Shown: positions 24,263-32,526 of the stretch, piece after piece
How positions within the stretch are numbered: the first letter of the stretch is position 1
Layout: every line of letters starts with the position of its first letter
From: Lachnospiraceae bacterium
Lineage (GTDB): Bacteria; Bacillota; Clostridia; Lachnospirales; Lachnospiraceae
Length of the DNA: 64,000 bases
Assembly: GCA_024696005.1 (NCBI GenBank)
Contig: JAILHF010000023.1
Coordinates: 38,525 to 102,524 of the forward strand
Direction: 5' to 3'
Notes under the pieces: model-generated
What the model saw: only the letters and a program-made list of their open reading frames with translations
Told to the model about the DNA's origin: nothing
Database searches by the model: none
Position numbers and translations under genes: made by a program

Positions 24263-25153
24263 TCAGGCCGTTTCTGCGACCAGTTTTTCCACTTCCTCCG
24301 CCGGCAGAGGCCGTCCCCAGATGAAGCCCTGAACTTCAGTCCCCTGACGAAGCGGAAACAGCACCACGCTGGTAACGCCGGCCTCAACAAGCGTCCGGTG
24401 CCACGGATTGTTGATCCTGCTGATCCGCTCCATGTCTTCCTCGTTCCGGACGATGATGCAATCCCCCTCCGTTCCCAGCATGCCCTTCCAGGAATTTGCC
24501 ACATCATAATAGCCTTCAAATTCCGTGACACGCTTGATCCTGCTGCCGGGGATAAAATCTGTGGCCAGTATGGAGAATTCCTCCTCCTCATGGTTCAGGA
24601 GCAGGACAGTACACCCCTCCGCCTTGCAGATCTGGCGGATCTCGGCGATCACACTCTCCATCGCTTCCTGGAGATTACTTGCTTTATGAAGCTTAATGCA
24701 GGTCTTTAAGACATCACTGGCTGTAGAAGCCGAATGGAACGCATCCAGGATCGAATCCGCATCATCGTTCGGGATAGACAGATATAAACAATAACAGATA
24801 TTCCCTTCTTCCGCCTCCAGCGGCATGACATAGATATCAAACCATACGTCCACATTGTAGATATGGGCATAGGTATGGATCACTTCCTTCAATACGGCTG
24901 AGCGGAAGCAGACATCTTCGAAATTGATGTTCTTCTGGAAATATTCCGAATAGGGCAGTCCGGCGATCATGGAACCGTCGGCAGCCTCACCGTTGCCGGC
25001 AACACCGGGTTTCATGCGCACGCCGATCAGCTCCGCATACCTGCTGTTTCCCGCAGCAAGACGTATTTCCCCGTACCCTCCGTCCGGCCTCTTCTCGACA
25101 GAAACCACGCAGCAGGGAGAATTCATGGAATCCACTAAACTCTGAAAATCCAC
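24263..25153 (-). CDS. GAF-containing sensor-like protein, apparently lacking an output domain
   Basis: About 296 residues: a PAS-like N-terminal half (NSPCCVVSVEKRPDGGYGEI, then a region to about 130) and a GAF-like half (ASNLQEAMESVIAEIRQICKAEG..., VTSVVLFPLRQGTEVQGFIWG). I prefer a GTG start at 25153, 5 nt behind AAAGGAG, over the ATG at 25168 that overlaps that site. In proteins of this layout the GAF domain normally continues into GGDEF; here the frame stops right after GFIWGRPLPAEEVEKLV. The protein may therefore be a truncated diguanylate cyclase. Confidence 0.7.
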   Translation of the reverse strand: MDFQSLVDSMNSPCCVVSVEKRPDGGYGEIRLAAGNSRYAELIGVRMKPGVAGNGEAADGSMIAGLPYSEYFQKNINFEDVCFRSAVLKEVIHTYAHIYNVDVWFDIYVMPLEAEEGNICYCLYLSIPNDDADSILDAFHSASTASDVLKTCIKLHKASNLQEAMESVIAEIRQICKAEGCTVLLLNHEEEEFSILATDFIPGSRIKRVTEFEGYYDVANSWKGMLGTEGDCIIVRNEEDMERISRINNPWHRTLVEAGVTSVVLFPLRQGTEVQGFIWGRPLPAEEVEKLVAETA

Positions 25154-25196
25154 GGCAACTCCTTTCATTGATCATTGAGCCGGCATCGGTATGATC

Positions 25197-25248
25197 GCAG
25201 GATCCTCTCGCCGGGCCCCCAAACCGAAGACGTAAAACAGGATCCTGC
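25197..25248. terminator. 10-bp perfect inverted repeat downstream of the lipoprotein gene
   Basis: GCAGGATCCT (25197-25206) and its complement (25239-25248) flank a 32-nt loop. It lies just past the lipoprotein stop and 44 bp upstream of the GAF gene. No T-run follows, so it could be a processing or attenuation structure instead of a terminator. Confidence 0.35.
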
Positions 25249-25263
25249 ATTAATATTTCATTA

Positions 25264-26196
25264 TTATTTCACAGGCCGCAAGTTTGCATACACAAAGCAG
25301 TTTCCGCTCCGGATCCTCTGCAGCGCGGAATCGATCACGAGCAGCCTGATCCCGTCCTCCCGAACGCCGAGCACCGCCGTCATCGTCCCGGCATCGGCTC
25401 CGTCTTCGTCCTTTATGCTCCCGCTTACGAGCAGAAGCCCTTCCTCATTTACGGAAGCCGTCCCGTTCACCACGGTCCTGTCGATACGCTCACCCCCCAC
25501 AACGTAGTTGCCTTTCCGAATGAACTCGACGGACACCGGCCATATGCCGTCTTCCGCTTCTCCCAGTACAAGCCGGCTCTCGTCAAAATGATAGGCCCTG
25601 CCGCACTTCCATTCACCGGCAAAAGAGCCGTCGGGCACCGGATAATCCCCGGACGGCACGCCGAGGCATTCCATTCGCAGCGATGTGCAATACTCTTCAA
25701 AAGATCTCTGTTTCCCCTGGGAAGCGAAGGTATACTCCTGTATCACGGAACCGTCTCCGTTCCAATACAGATACGCCCAGGGACCACTGTCCCCCGCATC
25801 CGCAGACTCTTCCCTTTTCCTGACAATCCCGTCACTGACCAGTTCAAAGAAGCCGGACCACTGCTCATCCGTAAGCTCCAGCGATCCTTTCAATGTCACA
25901 TCCTCCTCCGTTGCCGGCCCGTAATCACCGGGCCGTTCCCTGGTCTCATGGGTAAAATAATGCGCTCCGTTCTCCGCGTGGAAATAAAACCTCTGATAAT
26001 AGGCGTCCAGATTGATATTGGAGTAGGTATAATAGAACTCCGACACATCATCTGACTTGACGTCTTTTCCCACGATCTTTTCTTTTTTGAAAGAAGGCCA
26101 GGCCATGTCATCCTCCTTTGTGTCAGTCCCCGCTTCGCACCCGGAAAGCAGGCACGCAAGCATGATCAACGCCGGAACCGGGAAACGCTTTTTCAT
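25264..26196 (-). CDS. Secreted lipoprotein, unknown function
   Basis: 310 residues. A signal peptide (MKKRFPVPALIMLACLLSGC) ends in the lipobox LLSGC, so Cys20 would be lipidated and the protein tethered outside the membrane. The mature part is acidic with no motif I recognise. Aromatic-rich strands (FYYTYSNINLDAYYQRFYF) suggest a beta-fold. The Met at 26196 is preferred because AAAGGAG precedes it; the upstream in-frame start is a TTG without a ribosome site. Transcribed from its own promoter at 26265-26292. Confidence 0.8.
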   Translation of the reverse strand: MKKRFPVPALIMLACLLSGCEAGTDTKEDDMAWPSFKKEKIVGKDVKSDDVSEFYYTYSNINLDAYYQRFYFHAENGAHYFTHETRERPGDYGPATEEDVTLKGSLELTDEQWSGFFELVSDGIVRKREESADAGDSGPWAYLYWNGDGSVIQEYTFASQGKQRSFEEYCTSLRMECLGVPSGDYPVPDGSFAGEWKCGRAYHFDESRLVLGEAEDGIWPVSVEFIRKGNYVVGGERIDRTVVNGTASVNEEGLLLVSGSIKDEDGADAGTMTAVLGVREDGIRLLVIDSALQRIRSGNCFVYANLRPVK

Positions 26197-26264
26197 CCCA
26201 TTCTCCTTTTTTGACAAACAAACATCTGTCCTGAGCCTCCCCTCCGGGGGAACGCTCCGATGAT

Positions 26265-26292
26265 ATTATAAAGTTCCCCGGAGATAAAACAA
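26265..26292 (-). promoter_or_regulatory. Promoter of the lipoprotein gene
   Basis: Minus-strand TTGTTT (26292-26287), 16-bp spacer, TATAAT (26270-26265). The leader of about 60 nt contains a C-rich/G-rich pair that could fold. Confidence 0.6.
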
Positions 26293-26305
26293 GTTTCCGA
26301 AAAGC

Positions 26306-26791
26306 TTAATCCCGTTTTATGAACAGCGGCACATCATATATGTCTTTTCCGTTTTCGACAAATCCCAGCGATTTCCAAAAACGCACCGAGTCTTCTTTCT
26401 CGCTGTTGATCTCGTAAAAAGCCGCTCCGTCTTCCTTCGTGTATCGTTCCAGGGCTTCAAAGCATTGATGCCCCAGGCCGCGGTTCCTGTATTCCGGAAA
26501 GATCCAGAAATCAAGGATAAAGCACTTCCCGTCCTCACTGCCGTAGGTGTTGAACTGTGCAGCCCCGACCTTTTCCGCATCCTTCAAAAACCAGATCATA
26601 TGATGCCTGTCAACGTCCCGCCCCATATGCTCCCTTATCGTCTCCCGGTATTCCGGGCCGGAAAAATACGCTTTGTCTTCTTCATCTGCTATGATCCCGT
26701 CATCGACCAGATAACGGAAATGAAGGTCCCAGAATTCGTCTATCCGCCCTAGCGGGATCTCTTCGATCCCGATTCCCGCCTCTCCAAGCAT
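26306..26791 (-). CDS. GNAT-family N-acetyltransferase
   Basis: 161 residues covering one GNAT fold. Motif A (acetyl-CoA pyrophosphate loop) is ILDFWIFPEYRNRGLGHQCF near 94-113, with R/Q-x-x-G-x-G as RNRGLG. The C-terminal motif B, INSEKEDSVRFWKSLGF, lies near 133-149. The substrate cannot be read from sequence. A GGAAGGAG ribosome site precedes the ATG. Confidence 0.88.
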   Translation of the reverse strand: MLGEAGIGIEEIPLGRIDEFWDLHFRYLVDDGIIADEEDKAYFSGPEYRETIREHMGRDVDRHHMIWFLKDAEKVGAAQFNTYGSEDGKCFILDFWIFPEYRNRGLGHQCFEALERYTKEDGAAFYEINSEKEDSVRFWKSLGFVENGKDIYDVPLFIKRD

Positions 26792-26888
26792 ATTCCCTTA
26801 TCTCCTTCCCGGCCGGCCTTCCGACAGGATCTGCTTCCTTCTCCGCAGATGCTCCCGCGTCCCGGGCCGCTTCGCGCCGGCCACCCGT

Positions 26889-27407
26889 TCAGTCCGGGTA
26901 TGTGATCCTGTAGGTTTCCGCCTCAAACACGCGGCTCCCGTCCGCCTTCACATAACTGCTGTCTTCGTAATAGCTCATCCCGAGCTTTTCCATCACCCTT
27001 CTGCTCCGGACATTCTCCTTGCAGAACTGCCCCTCAACGACACGAAGCTTTCCGTTCTGCCGCAAATGGGAAATGATGCCGTTCATGGCTTCCAGAACGA
27101 TGCCCTTCCCCCACATGTCTTTTCTCAGGTTATAACCGAGCACCCAAAGCCCGTCCCCTTTGTGGACCAGTCCTCCCATGCCGATCAGCTCTCCCGTTTC
27201 CCGGTAAACGATCCCCAGGTCATAATTATCCGGATCATCTTCATTCCTGGATTCGAGCCAGGTCTTCACATCTTCGGCTTTTTCATATAACTTATAGATG
27301 AGATAACGGTTCACATCCGGATCGCCACACCACTTGAAGCAGGCCTGATAATCATCCGGGGATACATTTCGAAGGATCAGCCTTTCCGTTTCGATGGTCA
27401 CTCGCAT
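26889..27407 (-). CDS. GNAT-family N-acetyltransferase, RimJ/RimL type
   Basis: 172 residues beginning with the IETERLILRNVSPDDY motif of RimJ/RimL-type ribosomal-protein and small-molecule acetyltransferases. The acetyl-CoA loop is LGYNLRKDMWGKGIVLEAM near 100-119. The C-terminal CKENVRSRRVMEKLGM near 135-150 is the usual motif B. Substrate unknown. It is followed, on the same strand, by the unrelated acetyltransferase at 26306-26791. Confidence 0.88.
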   Translation of the reverse strand: MRVTIETERLILRNVSPDDYQACFKWCGDPDVNRYLIYKLYEKAEDVKTWLESRNEDDPDNYDLGIVYRETGELIGMGGLVHKGDGLWVLGYNLRKDMWGKGIVLEAMNGIISHLRQNGKLRVVEGQFCKENVRSRRVMEKLGMSYYEDSSYVKADGSRVFEAETYRITYPD

Positions 27408-27439
27408 GTTTGTGCTCCTTTCTCACATTCCTTCAGCGT

Positions 27440-28132
27440 TCACTTATTCTCCAGCCTGTGATATCTGCCCGTGGCTATGTGTCTTCCGTCATTTCCCAGT
27501 TCCAGACAGGGAAGCGTGGCCGATCCCTCTTTCCGGTCAAAGCGGAGGATCGTGATGCCCGTAAACTCCATGTGAAGCATGGCACATACATAAGGAAACG
27601 GCAGATTCAGGATATGTCCTATCGCCGCCGAAGAAGACCCCCCATGACAGAACAGTGCTATTGTCCTGTGCTTAGCTTCCTCTGCGACATGGCGATAATA
27701 AAATCCTTCCCGCACATAATGCAGGCCTTCCAGCCATTCATCGATGCCCTTTTCCACCTGATCCACACATTCCAGAACACGATTGGTCCTGAAATACGGG
27801 CTTTCGCGCCAATCCTTTCCGGTCAGATCCGTTCCTTCTTCTGCCATCCGGTCAACAATGTCCCAGGGATGTCCTCCGTGATAAAGCTCCGTTCCGTCCG
27901 TGCTTCCCCAGCGGACTTCCTTCATGCATTCCAGCTTCCGGATCGGGATCCCGAGCAGCCCGGAGGTCGCCTCGGCCGTCTCATATGCCCTTCCCAGAGG
28001 AGAGGACCAAATTTCCTCTATTCCTTCTTCCTGCAGCCGCCCGGCTGCGATCAGCGCCTGCTGTCTTCCGGTTTCCGTAAGACAATCGTTTTTATAATCC
28101 GGTTCCCCATGACGGATAAACAGAAGTCTCAT
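27440..28132 (-). CDS. Histidine phosphatase superfamily (phosphoglycerate-mutase-like)
   Basis: 230 residues with the catalytic N-terminal LLFIRHGEPDY (His8 takes the phosphate), a second Arg in WSSPLGRAYETAEA near 58-71 and the second catalytic His in ALFCHGGSSSA near 175-185. Broad-specificity phosphatase is the safe call; some relatives act on cobalamin intermediates or sugar phosphates. The gene is apparently monocistronic. Confidence 0.88.
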   Translation of the reverse strand: MRLLFIRHGEPDYKNDCLTETGRQQALIAAGRLQEEGIEEIWSSPLGRAYETAEATSGLLGIPIRKLECMKEVRWGSTDGTELYHGGHPWDIVDRMAEEGTDLTGKDWRESPYFRTNRVLECVDQVEKGIDEWLEGLHYVREGFYYRHVAEEAKHRTIALFCHGGSSSAAIGHILNLPFPYVCAMLHMEFTGITILRFDRKEGSATLPCLELGNDGRHIATGRYHRLENK

Positions 28133-28258
28133 GCTTCCCTTCCTCCCCTTTTCCCTTTGCAGGCAACAACACCCGCGATCCTTTTTTCATAGGATACCAC
28201 ATTATCCGGATAAACGGAAATATGCCGAAAAACAGATCAAGTGATAAAGGCCTTTACC

Positions 28259-29053
28259 TCACCGGTATAAACGGTTTGCTCTGAACAGATCACAATATTC
28301 CATCTGTGAATCATAGAAGCGGTGATTCTCATCAACCGGCCACTGCGATTTCACTTCTTCATTTATTGTTTCGTCTGCCTGTATGGATTCGGGATATGTG
28401 TAAGCATAAAAGAATGCTCTTTGCTCCCAAACATCCGACAGCAAAGACGGATATTCAAACTCCCTGCCATCGTTCTGAAACAATTCTGAAACATGAGGGA
28501 GCTTCTCCTTTACGAACCCTTCACCTCGCAGCCGTTTTACCTGCGGGTATAAATGTCCGAACCCGCATACGATAAGTACTTTTTTATTATCATGGAGTTT
28601 CAGTTTCTCCATTATTTTCTGATGGATATGATCATCTCTGTCATCCGTGGTCGTGTTTTGTTTGAAATTGTCATCATCTACTTTCCAGTAATCCACCATT
28701 TCCACGGGAATGCCGTTATCCTGACAATAGCAATATGCGATGCACATATCAACAGGACCATCCACTACTCCATGCTGTTCATAGTTTTCTTCTCTTGCCT
28801 CGATAAAAACCACATCAGGATCTATGTTTTGCATTGCGTTCAGCATTTCTTCCATAGAATAATTTGCCACAGGATCAAAGTGATCCGCATGGAAAGTTCC
28901 CATGAGATATACTTCCTGACCGGCTGTCGTTTGCATTCTCTTGACCGTAAAGCTTTTAATATTGATATATACAAACGCTGCCAGGGCAACTACGATCCCA
29001 AGTACTGCCGCAATGCATATAAGAACTTTTTTCAATCCGGAATGTTTCTTCAT
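28259..29053 (-). CDS. Membrane-anchored TraB/GumN-like protein
   Basis: 264 residues with an N-terminal membrane helix (about 8-30). Motifs fit the TraB/PrgY/TIKI family of predicted metalloproteases: VYLMGTFHADHF near 48-59 (His in GTxH), DVVFIEAREEN near 78-88 and LIVCGFGHLYPQV near 161-173 (Gly-His). Some members degrade peptide signals or Wnt proteins. Here the domain would face outside. It lies downstream of a TetR regulator on the same strand with a 58-bp gap. Confidence 0.6.
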   Translation of the reverse strand: MKKHSGLKKVLICIAAVLGIVVALAAFVYINIKSFTVKRMQTTAGQEVYLMGTFHADHFDPVANYSMEEMLNAMQNIDPDVVFIEAREENYEQHGVVDGPVDMCIAYCYCQDNGIPVEMVDYWKVDDDNFKQNTTTDDRDDHIHQKIMEKLKLHDNKKVLIVCGFGHLYPQVKRLRGEGFVKEKLPHVSELFQNDGREFEYPSLLSDVWEQRAFFYAYTYPESIQADETINEEVKSQWPVDENHRFYDSQMEYCDLFRANRLYR

Positions 29054-29111
29054 CTTTTCCCCTCTGTTGTGACACTTTCTGAAACGGGACAGTTATCCAA
29101 TCCTCACCATA

Positions 29112-29690
29112 TCAGTCAAGCGCAAGCAGTCTGTTCAGTGTTTCTTTTCGCAAAGCCCCGAAACTCTTCCCAAACATTCTCTTCAGTGCGCACAGATAAA
29201 CATTTCCCCAATAAAGATCCGCAAGATAAAGGGCATCACCTTTTACCAGGCTTCCCTCTTTCTGCCCCTGCCTTATGATCCTGGCAAGCTCTTTGTAAAG
29301 CTCATCCGCATACATGTCTTCCTTCTCAAGAAGGATCTGCGTAAGAAGCGTGATCTTCACGCAGAATTCCTCATCCTCTGCCAGGCGCCTGCACATCTCC
29401 GCGGAAATCCTGTCGATCTTGGCCTTTGCCGGGATCGGGAGCTTCACCAGGAGCTTCAGCTTTTTCACTTCATCCCTGTTATCGGCATTCTTCCTGATCT
29501 CCTCAAAGAGTTCTTCTTTGGAACTGAAATACAGGTAGATCGTTCCCTGCCCGATCCCGATATGCTTTGCCAGATCCCCGATCTTGGTATCACCAAATCC
29601 GTTCTTTGCAAAATACAGGGAAGACATCTTCAGGATCCTGCTTTTCATGTCCTCACGCATCTTTTTGCATTGCTCTTCCGTTTTCGGCAT
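29112..29690 (-). CDS. TetR/AcrR-family transcriptional regulator
   Basis: 192 residues. The N-terminal helix-turn-helix is FGDTKIGDLAKHIGIGQGTIYLYF-like (about 31-54), with the diagnostic GTIYLYFSSKEEL stretch. The remaining helices form the ligand pocket, unassigned. Its promoter (29733-29761) is followed by a TGAAT-N4-ATTCA dyad at 29711-29724, a probable self-operator. The next gene downstream is the TraB-like protein, which may be co-transcribed. Confidence 0.92.
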   Translation of the reverse strand: MPKTEEQCKKMREDMKSRILKMSSLYFAKNGFGDTKIGDLAKHIGIGQGTIYLYFSSKEELFEEIRKNADNRDEVKKLKLLVKLPIPAKAKIDRISAEMCRRLAEDEEFCVKITLLTQILLEKEDMYADELYKELARIIRQGQKEGSLVKGDALYLADLYWGNVYLCALKRMFGKSFGALRKETLNRLLALD

Positions 29691-29710
29691 GTTGGCCTCC
29701 GTTTTTTGAC

Positions 29711-29724
29711 TGAATGACTATTCA
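29711..29724. promoter_or_regulatory. TGAAT-N4-ATTCA dyad, probable TetR operator
   Basis: An inverted repeat of 5 bp with a 4-bp centre sits between the regulator's -10 box and its start codon, just after the expected transcription start. Position and sequence fit autorepression by the adjacent TetR protein. Confidence 0.55.
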
Positions 29725-29732
29725 CTCATAAC

Positions 29733-29761
29733 AAAATAGCATTTCGGTATCGTCTTGTCAA
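29733..29761 (-). promoter_or_regulatory. Promoter of the TetR-family gene
   Basis: Minus-strand TTGACA (29761-29756), 17-bp spacer, TATTTT (29738-29733). Confidence 0.7.
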
Positions 29762-29827
29762 TGCCGGCTTTTGCCTCCCGCTTCGTTTTTCCGGCCCATT
29801 TCCCAGTACGGGCTTTCCTTTCTGTTC

Positions 29828-29856
29828 TTGACAGCCTGTCACATTTGATGTATATT
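29828..29856 (+). promoter_or_regulatory. Strong sigma-A promoter reading into the tandem-repeat array
   Basis: TTGACA (29828-29833), exactly 17 bp, TATATT (29851-29856). Transcription would start near 29863, about 85 nt before the first repeat and 420 nt before the next start codon. It is divergent from the tetR promoter. Confidence 0.75.
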
Positions 29857-29947
29857 ACGCAGAACGAAGGAAATCCTCTTGCTCGGTCGCCCGCCGGGCA
29901 CGTGCATCTGAGACATATCGTCACAGTTTTACTCAAAAAAACGTCAC

Positions 29948-30216
29948 ACTACCGGCCAAATCCGCATATATCACGTTTTAGCCGGTCGCACCCCTGCCGG
30001 CACTACTTACCAAATCCGTATACATCCCATTTAGCCGGTCGCACTCCGGGCATAACTACTAACCAAATCTGCATTCATCACGCTTTAACCAGTCGTACTC
30101 TAGCCGGCACTACTTACCAAATCCGCATACATCCACCTTTAGCCGGTCGTACCCCACCAAAAGATACCGGTTAAATCCGTAAAATCGTCATTTCACCGGT
30201 CCACGCAAATAATCGC
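29948..30216 (+). repeat. Tandem array of five 53-54-bp repeats
   Basis: Units start at 29948, 30002, 30055, 30109 and about 30163. Each has an ACTACTTACC-like start, AAATCCGCATACATC, and TTTAGCCGGTCG-type end; the first four are close copies and the fifth is degenerate. GCCGG/CCGGC segments in each unit can pair into a hairpin. Because one unit is 53 bp, an open frame would shift, so it is unlikely to code for protein. The array lies between a strong promoter and the PD-(D/E)XK-like gene. The rest of the 590-bp gap holds only the tetR promoter and operator. Confidence 0.85.
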
Positions 30217-30283
30217 AGGCCATAAGCCACAATAAACAGACCTTCAGGCCATTCGAAATGCCGTTTCAGAAAGGAGAATACCC

Positions 30284-31078
30284 ATGTTCAGCGCAGAATT
30301 GAATAAAAGAAGAATCCTCATAGAAAAAATCATTGATAAGATCACATCGGAGCTGCCGGATCTTCCCCCGGGCAAGCTGAGAATCCAAAAGAACAGAAAC
30401 GCTCCCCAATACTTCCATGTGACCGGGAAAGAAAACGCTCACGGAATGTATATCCGTGCCGAAAACAGAGAATTGGCCGTGAACCTGGCACGAAAGTCCT
30501 ATTATGAGAAACTGCTGAGGGAACTTCATCGGGAGCACAAGGCAATAACTTCATACCTGAAGGAAACGGAAGGCACGCATCCCGAAGATGTTTACTCTTC
30601 GATGAACGTCTTTCGCCAAATGCTTGTTCATCCGCTTTTGATAAGCGACGCTGAATATGCCGGATACTGGGAAGCAGCTGTTTATGAAAAGAATCCGTAC
30701 TATCGCGAAGAATGCATGCTCCCTACAGAAAAAGGAGACCTGGTGCGAAGTAAATCGGAAGCCAGGATCGCGGACATGTATTATTCCCTCGGGATCCCCT
30801 ACCGCTATGAAGCTCCGATCAGATTAAAAAACGGAAAAACCAAATATCCGGATTTTACCCTTCTGAAACTTCCCGAGCGCATCGAATACTACCACGAGCA
30901 TATGGGGATCCTGGAGGACGTTTCCTATCGCTCCGCAAATATCATCAAACTGAATGAATACGCAGAATCCGGGATTTTCACCGGGAAAAACCTGATCCTT
31001 ACCTTCGAAGCAGACTATGCTCCCTTAAACATCAAAGAACTGAGAAAAAACGTCACGGAGATCTTACTGGCCAAATGA
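30284..31078 (+). CDS. PD-(D/E)XK nuclease-like protein
   Basis: 264 residues. The C-terminal half (about 150-264) shows the core of a restriction-endonuclease-like fold: RSKSEARIADMYYSLGIPY with Glu159, KYPDFTLL with Asp190, and YYHEHMGIL with Glu205. The N-terminal half (about 30-90) has YFHVTGKENAHGMYIRAEN and helices of unknown role. I recall this as a widespread clostridial family without an assigned function. It has a good AAAGGAG site and lies behind the repeat array, on the opposite strand to both neighbours. Nuclease activity is inferred from the residue pattern. Confidence 0.8.
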   Translation: MFSAELNKRRILIEKIIDKITSELPDLPPGKLRIQKNRNAPQYFHVTGKENAHGMYIRAENRELAVNLARKSYYEKLLRELHREHKAITSYLKETEGTHPEDVYSSMNVFRQMLVHPLLISDAEYAGYWEAAVYEKNPYYREECMLPTEKGDLVRSKSEARIADMYYSLGIPYRYEAPIRLKNGKTKYPDFTLLKLPERIEYYHEHMGILEDVSYRSANIIKLNEYAESGIFTGKNLILTFEADYAPLNIKELRKNVTEILLAK

Positions 31079-31093
31079 TCCGAAACTGCCGTA

Positions 31094-31984
31094 TCATAAC
31101 TCCCTTGCCATATAACCGCAGGTAAAAGGGAAAAAGTCAAACTTCTGCGTGCCCAAATGAACAAAGCCGTATTTTTCGTACCACGCCCGCAGAGTCCGGT
31201 TTTCCTCCACGATCCCGATGTTCATTTTCGCGAATCCGCTTTCATCCGATCGCGAAAACGAATCAAGCAGAAGAAGCTCTCCGATCTTCTGATGACGGTG
31301 CCCGGGCAGAACACAGAGATTATTGATCTCACACATGCCCTCCTCCTGCGGCGAAAGAGAATAATACCCAAGCAGTCTGTCCCCGTCGAAATACCCGTAC
31401 ATGGGACGATGCTCTTCGTTCAGCTGCAGGCCGATCCTCTCCGCATCCGTTGCAAACGCCGTAAAACGCGGAGCATTCTCTTCCGTAAAACCCAATTCGT
31501 CGGCAACCGTTCCGAAACTCTCTCTTATGACAGAAACGACCTGTTCAATGTCATCCTCATTTATGGTCCTGACCGGCCAGGGCAGTTCGCTTGTGCTGAT
31601 CTTCACATCCTCATTCTTTCCGGTCACGGCAAGCTGGAATTCATCCTCATAGATCAGCATTCCCGGCAGTTCATCGCATTCCGACAAAAAAAGCTTCATG
31701 CCGTATTTGTCAGCCATCCTGCGATAAAACACCATCTCCCGAAAGATGCGGTTCCCGGCATCACTGTCCTTAAACCAGGTGACGGCCCCGTCCGGATTGC
31801 CCTTCTCATAAAAAGGAGGTACCGGCAATGCTTTTTCAAAATACTCCCGGTTCTTCCAATACGCTTTTGTTTCATTCTCCGTCAGACTCTTCGCATCCGC
31901 GAGCTTTCCGACGGCCGCGAAAAGCCCTCTGGGTTGTTTTGTCAGATAGGCCTCATCCTCTGTGTGAACTCTGAAATACTTCAT
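31094..31984 (-). CDS. Two-domain protein: conserved N-terminal domain fused to GNAT
   Basis: 296 residues. Residues 1-125 form a domain beginning KYFRVHTEDEAYLTKQPRG with AYWKNREYFEKALPVPPFY near 42-60; I recall this domain as a separate small protein in Firmicutes. Residues about 140-296 are a GNAT domain with EINNLCVLPGHRHQKIGELL (acetyl-CoA loop) and EENRTLRAWYEKYGF. The start MKYFRVH was chosen because GGAGAGGAG precedes it. Substrate unknown. Convergent with the nuclease-like gene across a 15-bp gap. Confidence 0.82.
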   Translation of the reverse strand: MKYFRVHTEDEAYLTKQPRGLFAAVGKLADAKSLTENETKAYWKNREYFEKALPVPPFYEKGNPDGAVTWFKDSDAGNRIFREMVFYRRMADKYGMKLFLSECDELPGMLIYEDEFQLAVTGKNEDVKISTSELPWPVRTINEDDIEQVVSVIRESFGTVADELGFTEENAPRFTAFATDAERIGLQLNEEHRPMYGYFDGDRLLGYYSLSPQEEGMCEINNLCVLPGHRHQKIGELLLLDSFSRSDESGFAKMNIGIVEENRTLRAWYEKYGFVHLGTQKFDFFPFTCGYMAREL

Positions 31985-32009
31985 TACTCTCCTCTCCGCG
32001 GCCCCAGCC

Positions 32010-32492
32010 CTATCTGTCCCGTTCTTCGATGATGTGCAGAACGGAAGCACTGCTTAAGATCTCTTCCAGGCGTTCCGGTATGAAGGAAGGCTTTATGTCA
32101 GCGGATCTTGCTTCTTCGATCGAAAGCCAGCACAGCTCTTCCCCTTCGTCGTTCACGGTCCTGAGCCCGTTCGCATCTTCGATCCCGAGGATATAATAGA
32201 ACTCGAGGACATGACAATCCATGCCGTCAAACACACCGTCTCTTCCCTTGAAGAAATTCTCCGTCACGACCGCCAGATGATCGATCCTCGTATCGATCCC
32301 GGCCTCTTCCCTCACCTCCCTTACGATGCAGTCCGCGGAAGTTTCCCCCAGATGCACGGCTCCGCCGATCATGTAATAGTATCCGCCGAATTTGCTCCTG
32401 ACAAACAGAAGCTTTCCCTCATGCAGAACAAAGGCACCGCTGCGATAGCGAAACCAGTAATTCCCTTTTGAAAATCCGCAATCTTCCGCCAT
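32010..32492 (-). CDS. Nudix hydrolase
   Basis: 160 residues with a Nudix box GGAVHLGETSADCIVREVREEAGI around 43-66 (the catalytic REVREEAG is intact). Family enzymes cleave nucleoside diphosphates linked to another group. The specificity cannot be read. It ends 26 bp before the GNAT fusion gene on the same strand. Confidence 0.9.
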   Translation of the reverse strand: MAEDCGFSKGNYWFRYRSGAFVLHEGKLLFVRSKFGGYYYMIGGAVHLGETSADCIVREVREEAGIDTRIDHLAVVTENFFKGRDGVFDGMDCHVLEFYYILGIEDANGLRTVNDEGEELCWLSIEEARSADIKPSFIPERLEEILSSASVLHIIEERDR

Positions 32493-32526
32493 GATGGTAT
32501 CCTCCCGTCAAATGTCTCACACCATC

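Noticed and set aside
29755..30174. A 139-codon plus-strand frame through the repeat array, giving a Pro/His/Arg-rich repeat peptide
   Set aside because: The repeat length changes between 53 and 54 bp, the start lies upstream of the promoter, and the composition is unlike any protein in the window.
29948..30216. CRISPR array
   Set aside because: The repeats are adjacent and continuous with no unique spacers, the units are degenerate, and no cas gene is present.
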